DNA of 64,000 bases, taken from Varroa destructor (taxonomy: Eukaryota > Arthropoda > Arachnida > Mesostigmata > Varroidae). The stretch covers positions 21,664,147-21,728,146 of the forward strand of contig NW_019211459.1 of assembly GCF_002443255.2 (NCBI RefSeq). Reading direction: 5' to 3'. Below, in pieces: positions 13,125 to 26,500 of the stretch. Each line of letters opens with the position of its first letter. The first letter of the stretch is position 1. A program made the translations under genes and the position numbers. The notes under the pieces are model-generated. The model worked only from the letters and a program-made list of their open reading frames with translations. It was not told where the DNA came from and ran no database searches.

Positions 13125-13776
13125 AGGCCAAAACGTTAAAAGCCGAACGCCTGAGCTAGTGCCTAACGGCTCCGGTAGCAGACGTGAGGCACGAAAACAT
13201 GCTACGGGGTAAGAATTTACCCACACTGTAGTAAAGCCTGTACAATATTACCCTCACTAGGGCTACATTGGCTCAATATCGATGAAGAATTGATCAGACT
13301 TTATGATACGATAGAACGCAGAAGCACAAAACTGCATACAGTGACATATCTTGAATAGTACATGAAAACTGTTTTGTTGGATATGTGTACTTCCATTGCT
13401 TCTACAACGAAAACAGATTTGAGGCCATCAGCTCTAAGCCAATGGAGCCTGAAAAATGAACTGTAATTTAGTTAGTAGAAGTTCTGATTTCAGCCAGCGC
13501 TGTATCGGGCTCAGAAGCTGAGTCTGTGAAAGCGCACGAACGTCTCATTCTTGTTTTCTTATTTTGATCTATTCTAGGAGCATTGTTCGGCAAAAAAGGA
13601 TAAAAGCATAGACGTTTTTTTCTAAACTACTATTATGCACCGATGGGACACGATTAAAGCCGAGTATATTTCAATACTCTAAATAGATGTTTTCTCTATG
13701 TTATTATATTTGTCAAGATTCTCTGGCAGTGTCATTTTGTAATCATTCAGACTGCAATGCCGAGATGACCGCATTT

Positions 13777-13778
13777 TA

Positions 13779-13830
<52 letters not shown>

Positions 13831-13831
13831 T
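13777..13831. repeat. AT-dinucleotide microsatellite
   Basis: The longest AT run in the window (about 50 nt, with single G and C interruptions near its ends). Confidence 0.9.
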
Positions 13832-13980
13832 TGTAAAGAAACGATTGCTTTTATCATATACTATCGTCAATGTGCAAAATCATTTACTAATAACAGTAAT
13901 GCTAGTAATAGCGATGAGGTGGCGTAATTAGGTAATATTAAAGATTCTGCGTCTACCGGTGAGTTTGAGCGTGTATAAAT

Positions 13981-14054
13981 TGGCTACACTCGACGGTTAA
14001 ATTCAGGTCGAGATTCAACGTAGGTTTGCTGCCAAACCCTATTGATTCGAGCCA
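13981..14054 (+). repeat. tRNA-like (SINE-type) repeat, diverged
   Basis: TGGCTACACTCGACGG is a box A-like start, and TTGATTCGAGCCA is a box B-like segment about 60 nt later. The spacing fits a tRNA-derived element. It is diverged, and no anticodon stem is evident. Confidence 0.35.
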
Positions 14055-17000
14055 TTGTAATAGGTAAACCTTCAGATGGCACTGTCTAACCTAGGTCTAC
14101 GTGCTTTAATTGACTACATTGCGTATTTCTTGTGAGCCCGTCCTCTCCACACGTACGTATTTCATTAAAGTTCAGTTCTTCAAAGAACCTCAGTTCAGTT
14201 ATCAATGTCACCGACAACCTAGGCGAAAGTCGAAACTGATTAACGGTCGTATTAACCCCACATAACGGGCTCGATTCTCGCCACACGTCGCCTAGATACA
14301 TTATGCGACTTGCGTAAGCATCAAGGATACATACATTTTAAGAGACGTAAAGTCCTACTTATGCTCCACTTACGTTTTCATAAATCTGTCGTGCCTGCCA
14401 AATTGATGCATCTACCTAAACAGAAGTTTATCTTTCATTTGATTACTACTACTGTCATTTTATTTGGCCTGACGCCAGTTCCATAATATCGATTCGACGT
14501 TCTCTCGGCCGCAATTCTACCTTTAGGAACGAAATGTTTTGACCTATTGCTTCGTACCCGGCCGACACAGCACAAGGGTAATACCCAAACATATGCGACG
14601 TACATTTACATTGAGACCGAATAATTATGCAGCTTTGTGATATCTTTAGATGGATTCTTCAGGGTGCCGGGAAAGAATGAAAGCGTTATCAGTCTATTTT
14701 TATGTTTACTTTTAGTGATATATCTAGTCTATGGGACTACTTTCTTGCCTAAATATGTTCGTGCAATATTAGGCAGAATTAGGCCATAACGCGTACTCCG
14801 ATTCTACATGGTATTTAATGCTAGGAAGGCCGGGCTATAGGGAACGTTGGGATTTTAGCTTTTCTGAATCGTTAAAATCATTACTCTACTGCCCATCAAA
14901 TGTGGTCAGTCTTTATAACATTATTCGGTCTGTCTGGATAACAGTTAAATAGGATGGCTTTCCCGATAATTGCCACACATACTGCGCACATATAGTAAAT
15001 ATATATTTGACTTAAAGCTGGAAGGCCTGATATGCACGTGGTAAATAAATAAAATACAAAACAGGGAAGGAAGTTCGAACATTGAACAAAGCTGAATGGT
15101 TTTCAGCAGAAATTTCGCATGGATATTTTGTCCTATTTCTACCATAGTTCAGAATCCAGGGAGGAATAAGTCCTAACTGTAAAATATGTTTTACTTATTT
15201 ACAAGGTTCTTAATGGGGGCGATTCAAATGAGTTTTGCTTTATCAGTTCAAAGATGCGTTCGACCAAAATTCAAATGAGAACCAAGAATAATTAATGATA
15301 ACTTTGGCTACTTGAAAGTAGCTCAACGATTGTTTTTGCATATGCTGCCGTCATTACATCGAAATATATTTCCGGTTGTTTTTGGCGTTGCGTCCTTGCA
15401 CCTATTACAGACGAACAGCAATGCTTGAATGACGTTAACTCAAGTTACCTGACCGTACTCAAGTTGTACTTAGTGGGAGGCATGGTTAGCCGTAATGGCG
15501 TGACCAGAGTGAGTGCTGCAATAGTACTGAACTAAATTTTCTAACACCTCTTCGGTACATCATGTGTAAGTTTTGGCCGTATGATTGTAATTTTTGGATC
15601 CCATTATTGGAATTAAAACTAACCCATTAAGGAGGTTCTGCAGACAGCGGAACAGATGATAGTCTGATAGTACAAGATCCGGGCTATACAGCCGGTACTT
15701 CAGAATTTTCTATGCAAATTCCCTTAATTATCGGATGGCATGTTTTTTTCTGTTTACTAGCTTCACTTGATTTGTTTTCAATAGCTTGTTGTAATTTTGT
15801 TAGTCGTTGATAGCAGAGATCCAAACCAATCGTCGCATTAGGCCACCAAAAACAGCTTCACCCATCACTTCTATCAGGATCACCGGCGTCAGTCCAAGCT
15901 TTGCCAGAGGCCCTGGAGCACACATTTTTTTGCACATATGTGATCTACTTTCCATCATCTGTGATCAATACCTTTAGACACTGGTCAGCTTGGTTGGCTT
16001 TTGTAGGCTATCGGAGGCAGAAGTACGAGCAGGTAAATACTCTTGCATCAATTAATGTGCTTCTTTTTGTAGCCATTTTTTTTTAAATGGTCTAAAAGCT
16101 GTAAAAAGGTGGTGGATATTTAGTCAAACGATAGTGTTTAGTCAACTTTTTCCGCAACTTGCCAACCACTACAAGAGACATCTTTCACATGAAAACTCCC
16201 AGAAAGAAAGCGACAGAGACATCTTTAGACTGTTTATTTTTTCGGTGACGCAACTTGGCCATAACGTCCCAAATTTTTTTTCCAAAAATTTTTTATACTG
16301 ATCTAAGTAGCATTTTGCCTTTGTCATAGTAAACTCTAAAGCGTAACAAGTTTTTGTAGAAACCTGACTTGTCTGCGAGGCGTTTTACTTAGTCTGAATA
16401 TTCTTTTTAGTATTCTAATACGCTAGCTCGTCTAGTACTATCAGATCTCAGCTTTAAACGACATTGATGTCGATCCGGGGATATTAACCTGGGACACGTT
16501 ACTTCAATCTAACTAGCAAAATCTTTCCTACAACCCAATAGATTGAGTCACCAAACGGTTATTTGCGCTGGTACATGGTTGACTGGGTTTATTTTCCTAC
16601 ATAAAAAGCTTATTTAGCGGCTTGCGAATGCACACACGCCATCTGCGGAAGAAAATTATGCTTTGCATGAAGGACTACGAACACATACGTGCAATTGTGG
16701 CCATAGATGTACCGTCTCACGGATAAGCAATGATTCATGCTTAAGAAAAAAGGAACCAATAAAACTAGTATGTATTTTGTTTTCCCAGGCGGGACCGCGG
16801 CTAATCGTTACACGGTGCTGCAGTCAGCTTCTAGAATAAATACAATGAATGTTTTATGTAATAAGGCGTGCTCTTACACAAAAACTTTTGCGATAGCTGC
16901 CGCACAGTCTACACTGTCCGATGATCTTCTTGTTTCAGTACCTCAGACTAGGCCTCAAACAGTTCTATGTGTCCTTGAATAATCTTGCTATGAACTACGT

Positions 17001-17141
17001 TGCCTATTCATCTCGTATGCGTGATTTTACTCGTTTTTAAACATATACAAAAAAAAAATAGTTCAGCGTGGAAGGTCAACTTCAATGCCTAAATATTTAG
17101 CGTCGGTAGTTAGGTCTTATTCCATAATCAAATATCATGAT

Positions 17142-17147
17142 TTTAAT
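17142..17147 (-). terminator. Possible poly(A) signal of the ankyrin gene
   Basis: ATTAAA, the common variant hexamer, is found on the minus strand about 140 nt beyond the stop codon. The canonical AATAAA appears only farther on, near 16,590. Choice of site cannot be settled from sequence alone. Confidence 0.3.
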
Positions 17148-17282
17148 TAGGAAATAAGTTATTACCAATTCATCAGCCAATGATATTTCCTCAAGTGGTT
17201 TAAACGATGCTGTTTCAATGCTACAGACAATGAGACCAGCTATTACGCCTAAGTCGGGCACAATTTCATGGTTATAATTTAT

Positions 17283-17558
17283 CTACGTTGTCTTGGCAGT
17301 GACTGCAACAGGTGTTTTCTCTACGGTAGAGGGACCAGTGTTCGTACTATTATTGTTATTGTTTCCTGTAGTTTTTGCCACAACGAACGTGACCTGCCAT
17401 TTTCGGTCCTGCGTAATCCTAGACGCCGGTAGCCAAAAGATATTCTTTTCTCGGCCGTGTCGAACAATAAATTCGACCATCTCTTCATCCGAGCCTGAGG
17501 ATCCTACCGGCGTCGTGGAGGACGGCGGAGTGGGGACATTAGAAGCTCGCAGTTCTGC
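17283..17558 (-). CDS. Ankyrin gene terminal exon 30 with stop codon
   Basis: This exon has 92 codons including the TAG stop; acceptor TATCCGACAG, phase 0. After a Pro/Ser/Thr linker it encodes SDEEMVEFIVRHGREKNIFW and LPASRITQDRKWQVTFVV, alternating hydrophobic and charged residues that look like a small folded C-terminal unit (helix then strand). An Asn/Thr-rich tail follows. The Asn run is encoded by AAT/AAC repeats. Confidence 0.85.
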   Translation of the reverse strand, partial: AELRASNVPTPPSSTTPVGSSGSDEEMVEFIVRHGREKNIFWLPASRITQDRKWQVTFVVAKTTGNNNNNSTNTGPSTVEKTPVAVTAKTT

Positions 17559-20500
17559 CTGTCGGATAACCTACAAGTAATATACATATATATGTATATA
17601 TATATATATAGTATCGGTTTTCTCCAAAAATTGTTACTTATAACAGTATGTTATTCCTTGTTGTATTCGTATGTTAGTCCTTAGTGTTTTCAGCCACTGT
17701 AACTGGATAGGCTGAATTCAGGATTACGACCGACTGTTGCAAACGTCATATTTCTTGTAAGAACAAAAAAGCAACATAAACGTATTAGTGCTTATGGACG
17801 TTAGCAAGAAAGGCCAACGTGTTCTTGATACTAGCTGGAAACGAATGATCACCGTGCTGGATTATAAAACCGCCTAAGAAGGATTATAACGTGCTGTGAC
17901 CGATACGGATCGCATCTTATGTTGGCGGCACCGCTAAGAGCGAGCGGGCCATATTTCCGTTATCGGACGATGGACTATTTTTAAGACAGATGCATTTGTG
18001 GATAGACTAAGTGAAGGAAATGTGAATTATCACAAATGGCTATATAATGTTTCTATTGATAGATATAATGCATCCTGCCGACAGCTTCGGATAGCTCGTA
18101 GACACTACGAGAATTTGCCATGTTATGATTTGATAATAACTGCTCAAGTTCTGCCACAAACGTGCCAACTTTCAGTGTTGACAAAAACGAACTTTAAGAT
18201 ACGGAAAGAAATGTCGGTAGCTCGACTAGTTGATATCTTACGAGGTCTTCGTTGTCGGCGGCTTCAAGAATGTCCCTGACTTTAATGGTTCGAACGAGAG
18301 ATTTATGCCTTTGACTGGCAGCGCCACTCTGAGACGCTCCGCTTTCACTATTGCTGGGGACCATCTCAAGCGTTACTAAATCATCGGGATTGACGTCATC
18401 GCCTGGAAGCACATAGTAAGCCAAAATAAGTTTTGTAGCATAGGAACCATATTATGTGTGGAGCATTATATAATACGTAAATAGATTTTTGCGAGAAGTC
18501 CGCTGAAATTTTAAACAGGAGACGTTTGACACAGAAGAATAATAGATGCATTCTTAAGCATCATATGCATCTCGTTGTGCAGCAAATTTGACACAATCTA
18601 AATTGCTTTTATTGGATAAAAGGATTGACATTAAATCGACCATTGGCGGTCATGTTTAAAAGAACTTTGAGCATTTCTACGCTTAGTTCTAGAAACAAAA
18701 TCTTTTCTCAGGATCAGTCATTATGGTTGGGCACGGTTGAAGTACGTGTTTGAAAGCTGTCCGTAGATTGAATGTAAATAATAAATATTTAACTTAATCG
18801 TCCACCAAGACACCACGCGTACGTGCTAACTTTATATCGGCTGTGCTAAATGTAAGTTACTAACGTGGCCACTATCGAATCCACATTGTTTTATTGATCT
18901 CAGTGAAACCTATTTATACATGGCGCTAAAAGCAAGCAGTTTGAAAATCAGAGATTTCGCTCTGCGAAAAATTACGAAGTTCTACGAGCGTCGTACTTAT
19001 GGAAGCCTTTTCATAGCGAATGGCCACACTCACCAAGGATACCACGAACGATCTTTGCTGAGGAGCGACTCTCAGATGATCGTATCTTGCAAGATTCTTT
19101 GGATTTCGTGTCGCTGTTACGTTCACCTACTGCTGCTTCTCCAATTGATTTCGCCGCATCGAGCGTTTCCGCGGGGCCGCCACTGAGTCCAGCAGCCGCA
19201 CCATCGACGGCTTCCTGGTGCTCCAGACTTTCAAGTTCGTCGGAACCCTAATACATGCAAATATTAATAGTTTTGTTTGCTAATTAAAAGGCTATATGCG
19301 TTTTTCCGTTGATAATACTCTTTGACTTGATTTTATAACACGTTAGATGAAAGAGTACAAACTAAGTATAGCATTGTAACCGGTGCGTACCATCGGCATG
19401 ATAGTAATTTCTCCACTTTTGTTCCACTGAGCTCGTTTCCGACGGGCTGAACTGGTTATTGTTGGACCAAGGCCTGGAGAGGTAGCTGTCGAACCGGGCG
19501 ACCTACTCAACTGATCGCGCTCCTTCGAGATATCGACTTTTTGAGGATGAGTTACATCGTCACCTATGGCACAGGACGTGCTTTCAACCTTGGCTGCCGT
19601 CCGACGCAGCTGCACCTTTAAGTTTGATTCGAGATTCTAGCAGTACGTATAAATGTGGGTTAAAGAATAAAAATTTTGCGAAATAATTGTAAAGCCTTGA
19701 TTTTTGAAAGATTAACCCTTCAAGTTGGATTTGTAATAGGTGTTTTGAATTTTAGAAATCCAGCTGCTGAGATTTGGAGCTCGATACCAGATATAACCGG
19801 GATAATTTCCAAATGACAGGACTGGATTGAGTAGGCCACCGAATGTTTGAAATATTCATGTTTTTTTATCTTACAAATCCTTATCTGAGGGTTTCTTGAC
19901 TCTATCTCTGTCAGCACCAACCCGGTCTAATGGCGATAACTATAAAGATAACTTAGTAAAATATGTTACTCTATATTTTTTTTTCAATTTCCTTATCGAA
20001 TTCGTGAGACATTCGTGCTCACATTATGCTGACCTGTGCAAAACATTTCGAACCCAACTACAGCTAACTCAAATACAAAACCCATGACTACCTGAGGTTT
20101 GTGTTTATCGGAGTCCTTTAGAGTACCACATATTTTTTTCGAAAAAAGTTATACTGATGCATTTGTTCGCAAAATGACAAATGTCACGACAGCAACGTCA
20201 TAGGGTGTAGCAGTACCGCCCCTTGAATTAACCTCATCGATACAAATGTACCATGATATAATGTGCCCATCCTTAATTTGAATATATATGCTTTATATTG
20301 AGTGCCAATGATTTGTCACCCGAAATCGTCAGCTCACGCATGTCTTTTAGCTAGATAGGTTGTAACATTGAAGGTGAGTGCTGATGGTGCAAATTCTAGC
20401 CCCGTTGAATACGACGATAAAAACCGGTCTTGCATCCCATGCGGTTCGTAACAGCCGTATGTGAGTATGGGCATTATCGCAGTTTGGGTGTAAAAGGCAG

Positions 20501-23500
20501 AGGTGGATTTCTAGGGGCCCCGAACAAACACTGCTAAGGTTTGTGTCTAAAGACTAAAGGCAAAATTCATTCCGCACATATACTGCAGCAGGCTTGTACA
20601 GCATTGTTAACTTAAACAAGTAAATACAAAAACTGGTAGAATAGTTTTCATTCTGTTTAACCAATAACACGCAGCTGAGTGCAACAATTCAGGTACGCTG
20701 ACGGGAATTACTGTAGGATCCCTTGTCATTACGCAATAATTTTTTTTTATTCTAAAAAAAACCTTAGATGGAATACACCATCCGGCTCAAGTTCTTCGTG
20801 TGACGCAAAAGTTTAGGATAAGAAGCACAGAATTTCATTCACGCAGTTCCTCCTTGCTGCATACCAGTTCGCACTGGTAGCGTGCCACCAGGCTGCACAC
20901 GTCGTCACAGGGGACAGACCTAAAGCAGATGAGGCTGTAGCACTCATTTAATTCGCGCGACGTTGAAAATTAGTTTGCCGCTCGCTCTGATAGAAATTAG
21001 ATGTATTTCGCTCTAGCAAATTTTTATTTGTCGGCTGGACGCAAATTTCGAATTGGATTTTCCTAATAATAGAATTTCCAGAATAAGCAATCATAAGTTA
21101 CCACTGAAAACAAGTACGTGCGAGTATTTCGGAAAAGTCGAAAAAAATTAAAACGATTCCCAAATCCTTTGCTTTGCTTTGCTTAAACCCCCGTATCAAT
21201 TATTCTAATAACAATGGTTTGCAAGCTTAAATGAATCCACAGACGCGCAGACTTAGCATAGTTCCTAACCAATCGCCATGCCATACAGGACAAATGGATA
21301 AGAAGTGAATGGCACTCTAGATTTATATTAGACCAACTACGTTTGCCCTAAGTACAGCTTCAGGCATTAAATGAAATTACATATTGCTTCAGAGCGTTCC
21401 TGCAAACCCCTCCTGATCCCTTGAACGAAACGATCGAACTTAATTTCGACGACTTAACGACCTTATTTGTTGGCTATATATAATCCCATATAATATCTAC
21501 ATAATCGTTGTACTTAACCGAGACGTTGTTAGCCTAATATAAGTCTTGAGTAGCCTGCAACGGACCACTGCAAGCGACTCGAGATGAAAACACCTTACGC
21601 TAGGTAAGCTGTTGGATAATATGCGATGGCGAAGACCAACGAAAGGGTATTCGTCACCAATCTCTCGTCTCTTTCGTCTCTATCTACAGCAACTTCCGTT
21701 GGACCACGTAGCAAAAAGGCGGAAGAGATCATCTGAGTGACGGATCATTATATTATGCGAACGAGAAAGACGATAGGCTCGCAACGGTCGAGGCCGTAGC
21801 TAGCAGAGTGTCATGTACATATGAAGTGTGTGGAAACATTTATTCTAACTAAAGTAAAGGTCTTACATGAGGTTCGTGTTCAGTACTTGATGTTTTTTCA
21901 TTATTTCCCTGTTCCCTGTTAACAGTCCGTTCGATGTCGGCTGGAATCGCGACAAAAATCGACAACAATAACAACACGTATAAAATTAGGTGGGATATTT
22001 TGTCAAAAAAGTCACTCTTCTTCAACCAGCCGTTGTACTCATAGTTCTATCTGTTACGCTCAGTGCTTCGCCTTTTCAACTGGTTAATATTGGACAGTCC
22101 TAACTTACATCTATGCCACTGAAGTTGCAACGGTAAGTTAAATCTTCATTCAAATATTTTCATACGAAATAAAATTGTTATGTGCTTTCCGAATTTCTAG
22201 CCCCAACGGTCAAAACAGCAATTGTCCAAGAAAGAGTGAATACATTAATACGACTGTGAGAATTAGACGGTGAAGGTGGTGCGAGAGCCCACAGCTGCTA
22301 GATCGGTATTGCACTTCTGCATGAATTGATCGCCAGTTGTTCTATGACCTTGCTCAATAACGCTAAGAAATTGTCTTAAAAGGTTTCTATATCTTGGTCC
22401 AGTTGCGGACAGTATATGCGAGTTCATTGGGTATATTCCTTTTGCTACGTATTCGTCTACAATAGAGATAGAATAGATCTAAATAATTTCGTAAAGCTGC
22501 CGTTTAAGTACTTTTTTTTCGGGTTTAAACTGACTCAGCGTCCGATTGCTTCACCGTATGGGTCCAAGGGCTACAGTTGTATCGAATCTGTAGACTCAGA
22601 GGTAGTCTAGAGTGACGCCTGTGCAGATCCGAGTTTTTTTGCGACATTTTTGGAAAAGATAAAAAGGCCAAAGCATCGTTACCTTAAAGGATGTTCTGAT
22701 CAAGCTAGACTGTACACGGCAGTTTGTTCGTATCGCACCACCTTTTGCCACCTTGAAACAAAGGCCAATTGGGATTTTCATTTACGATAGCGAACAGAAA
22801 AACAACAGGTAAATCTCATACTAAATGGATTTGCAGAGAAGTTACAGAACTGCTAAAGGTCCGTTACAACTATGGTGAAACTATAAAGTACAATGTTTAT
22901 TTACTTGCATACGTTTCTAATTCTTGAAGGTTATGTACATTTCGCTGTGTTAAATAATATTCCATACAAATTTTAGCCCTGGCTAGCACGTCTGCTTACT
23001 ATTCTAGATATCGTACAGATACGGTAACTAATTTAAGAATGGAACTTATGGTCAGTTACTTACATGGTTTCGAGCGACCGAGCCCCTGAGGCTTCCACTC
23101 TACAGTGACAATTTCTTCGCGGGTCTGTTCATGGGTCTTTACACTGCTGAAGGTTTCTACTTCTTTAACGTGAACTTCTGTAATTCGTTCTTTGCACTCT
23201 TCTGTTTGAGTTGACGTAACAATCTTAGCTTTGGACATCGTCGGGCTTTGCCGAGAGTCCCTCGCCGCTTTAGCAGAGCTGACGCCTTTTACTGTCCCAG
23301 AGACAGCTGTTTCGGTGACCATTTTGCCATTAAGCACCGACACAGTTTTATCATCAACAATATGTTTTTCGTCCGCGGAGGCACGGCAGGTTTTACTATC
23401 GCTTTCTTGATCTGCCTTGCTTCGTTCTTCTGGATCAACGTTCTTGTCCCCAGACACCATATACGGAAACATGGCTGATGACCTCGGCGATTCACGGGAT

Positions 23501-26500
23501 GATCTGGTTATAACCTGACGACGGCGCGGGGACTTTGATGATCTAGGTGGCGATTTACCTGCTGTGACACCATGTGCTAATCTCACTGTAGAAGTTTTGG
23601 GTGTGGCATAAGCATCAAACAACAGTACAGCGGGTGCATCAGGTCTAAAGCGTGCCAGGTTTTGACGGAAAAAGGTGGGTCGCACTCGTGGGTACCGAGG
23701 CAGTAAAAAGACAGCGATATCTATAAGGAAACCGCGAGCTTTTCGTCGGCCATGGAAGTCGAACATGGATTTCAAACTTAGTATGCAGCAGAACGTTTGT
23801 ATGATTCTTGGTCAATTTATTATTGGATAGTGACGCGACATCCGTACAACAGGCCACGCAACATACAGTTTCAAGATAACTCAACCCATGTCATCATCTT
23901 AATTACTAGAATCATTCCAACCAGATGCAGATCATATGTATATAATCCATGATATTCGATCCGGAAAGGTAACGATTTCACGTTATCTCCGTCAGATCCT
24001 CAGATGAAATCGACTAATGTTCAACATAGCGTATTCGTTGATGTTTTACATCTAATCTCTATGTGAATATTAATAAATCAACAGCCTACATCGAGTTATT
24101 GTAGTTTTTATTATATAAACTTCCTGTGTAATGTTTGTTGTTACATAGTGAAAACATCCGGAGTCAGTGAGAATAATAATTGTTATTCTGTATTACTTTT
24201 TCACACATTTTATAGTTTTTAGTTAGATCCTGAGCCAATAGGATATGCCACGCACAGCGGAAGATCATGCAGTTAGTTAGTTGGCTTCACGTTATCACTT
24301 TATTTTTATATGAGTACATATACAGCCTGTTCTAATATGGGCAGATTTGATTCGTGTAATAAATGTAACATTCGGCTTTCTGCTTATTTCACACCGAAAC
24401 GCCCACTTTAGGCACGAAGACATGTATTCCAATTTTACCCAGTTCGCTGGCTACTTATCAGTTGGTGACCGAAAGATTCCCGCCGTTCCCCGTACGTGAA
24501 GCATCATTTACTTCGAACGACGTTTGTTTACAACTGATATATACGTATAGCAACGTGTATAGATAGCTCTTTGACCGAGCCCGGCAAGGGCCTTAGGTAC
24601 TACGAAAAACAATCCCCCTACAAGGACCTCTACGTAAACAGCCAGCTTATTAGGAGAACATTCTTTTGCCCAAAATCCCACTTAAATATAATCTACCACA
24701 GACCATACAAGTTCCAAATCTAACATCTATAAAGGATTTTATCAATAATTTTGCAGATTAATCAATTGGCATTACGCGACTTTGTGGGGGAAAAAACTGC
24801 CCATCCCAGAAAAGTGGAGGCACATCTGAAAAATAAATCGAAATATTTCATATTTCATCAATTGCGAATTTTTTGGCGAATGATAAAAAATAATTTATTG
24901 ATTTACCACTAAGTTACAAATAAAAAAAAAGTAAAAAGTCACATATTTTTTCAAAAACTATGCAATGATCAAATTTTTGGCCCATTCGGTACAACTTTGA
25001 CACACAATTTTTCAATACAAGTCTTTCACAGATTCTTAACGGTTTTCAATGAAATCGTAAAAAGCGACCAGTATTTTCAAATTGATAGCATGATCTATAA
25101 GGAAAAAGAAACTGAACTCTTCAGAAGAACGTATTCATGCAACTGGCTATATCTTGCGGGCAGCTCTTCTCAAAAAAAAATCAATCTCTGGCGATTTGCT
25201 TCAAATCAAAATTAAATCTAATCACTCCAAGAGATCGATTTGGGTTCGCCAAATAAACCCACAAACAGATACATAGACTTTGTAATGTAGCCCAGAAGCC
25301 CGATGGGCTTCGTTCCGCACCGTGAAATAAATTTCATGTGGGCTAAGCTGGACTGGCCGTTCTGCTGGAGATTCAGCGAAATTGAATCGTTGATAGAACA
25401 GCCAGCCTAATGCAAACTGTTCTAATATAAATGGATTTTGGTTTGTGGGACATTTGCCATAACAAAACCTGTTGCAGACCGACATCATTCATTTCCAAAT
25501 CTGCTGAAATCCTGTAGTACCCTTTGCGTTCTCCCATTACATTAAATCTTTCCCCCTAGTTCTATTAGCAATAGTTACCCCCGCAGTGACTTTTCTCTAC
25601 GTATCGCGCTCTTACGTTGCGATGTTTTAACAGCCCCATTGCCACCGTGCAGTTACGTTATTAGTCTGCTTTAATTTTAGACACGGGTTATATTCAACGT
25701 AGTAGAAAGCAGTACCCGACAATTTACCTACACTTTTACAGTTATTCTGTTTGAGTTCTCGTGAGGCTGTGTTGGATGACCTCTCTGTACCCGTTGCAGG
25801 TTTCCAGTTAGAACATCATGTTCTATCATCCTATTGCGGCAGTAATTAGTTAGTCTGCTGTAGTGATGGATGCCGCCTTCCTATTGGAATATTCCAAAAA
25901 CCTCGCTAGTCTATAATTTAAAAGATCGATTCAAATCCGCTAACACACTCCACGTATCCTGCTACCTGAAGAAATATTTTATGATCTGCTTTTGACAATA
26001 ATAAATAGAAAAACGCACAAATCTTACACTCAACTTATGCGCATTACGGTTCACGAGCTTAATATGAGACTTTATATAAGGTAAACCCCCTAATCCCCTA
26101 ATAACAGTTATATCCTTTTTCTCATAGGACTCATTGTCATAACTTTCATCTTGTGCGCCGCCTGCGTGTTATATATTCTTCGCATTCGCCTTGTGGTCGT
26201 TGGCTAGGATCAATAATGATGCGAGCGTGTCGTACATCTTTAATGCTATTCTGTGGTACAGAATCTATGGATAGTCCAAGAAGTATACCCCCTGTAAGAA
26301 TTTAGCATAGCTAGAACAGTCCGGATGACTTTTTTAAGCGGCTTGGAATGGTGTTTTGTAGATCTACCAACCCAAATGGACAGTACACACTTCATGGGTT
26401 GGTCACCGATCAACCTTCAGGAAACTTTAGGACGGAGCGCAGCTGTAGCACAGTTTCCTTGCACGTATTCAATTGAAGCACAAAGTGGACACAGCCACCT

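Larger units (their letters stand above)
8990..17141. other. Gene-poor AT-rich flank downstream of the ankyrin gene
   Basis: It holds microsatellites, two tRNA-like repeats, a palindrome near 12.1 kb and a GC-rich island near 11.4 kb. A minus-strand frame at 9,834-10,145 (Leu/Asn-rich) and one with a true ATG at 12,968 (starting MESSDSEIDALTD) are noted, but neither has splice partners or recognisable homology. Confidence 0.55.
19927..23063 (-). other. 3.1-kb intron of the ankyrin gene
   Basis: The intron between exons 25 and 26. It holds a tRNA-like repeat near 20.37 kb and the Cys-rich candidate at 20.84-20.92 kb. A missing small exon here or nearby could explain the phase conflict at the 19.9/19.6-kb junction. 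Confidence 0.5.

Noticed and set aside
25222..25488. 88-codon minus-strand frame as a possible gene or transposon fragment
   Set aside because: No family could be recognised and no splice sites fit the surrounding ankyrin exons; it lies wholly inside an intron.
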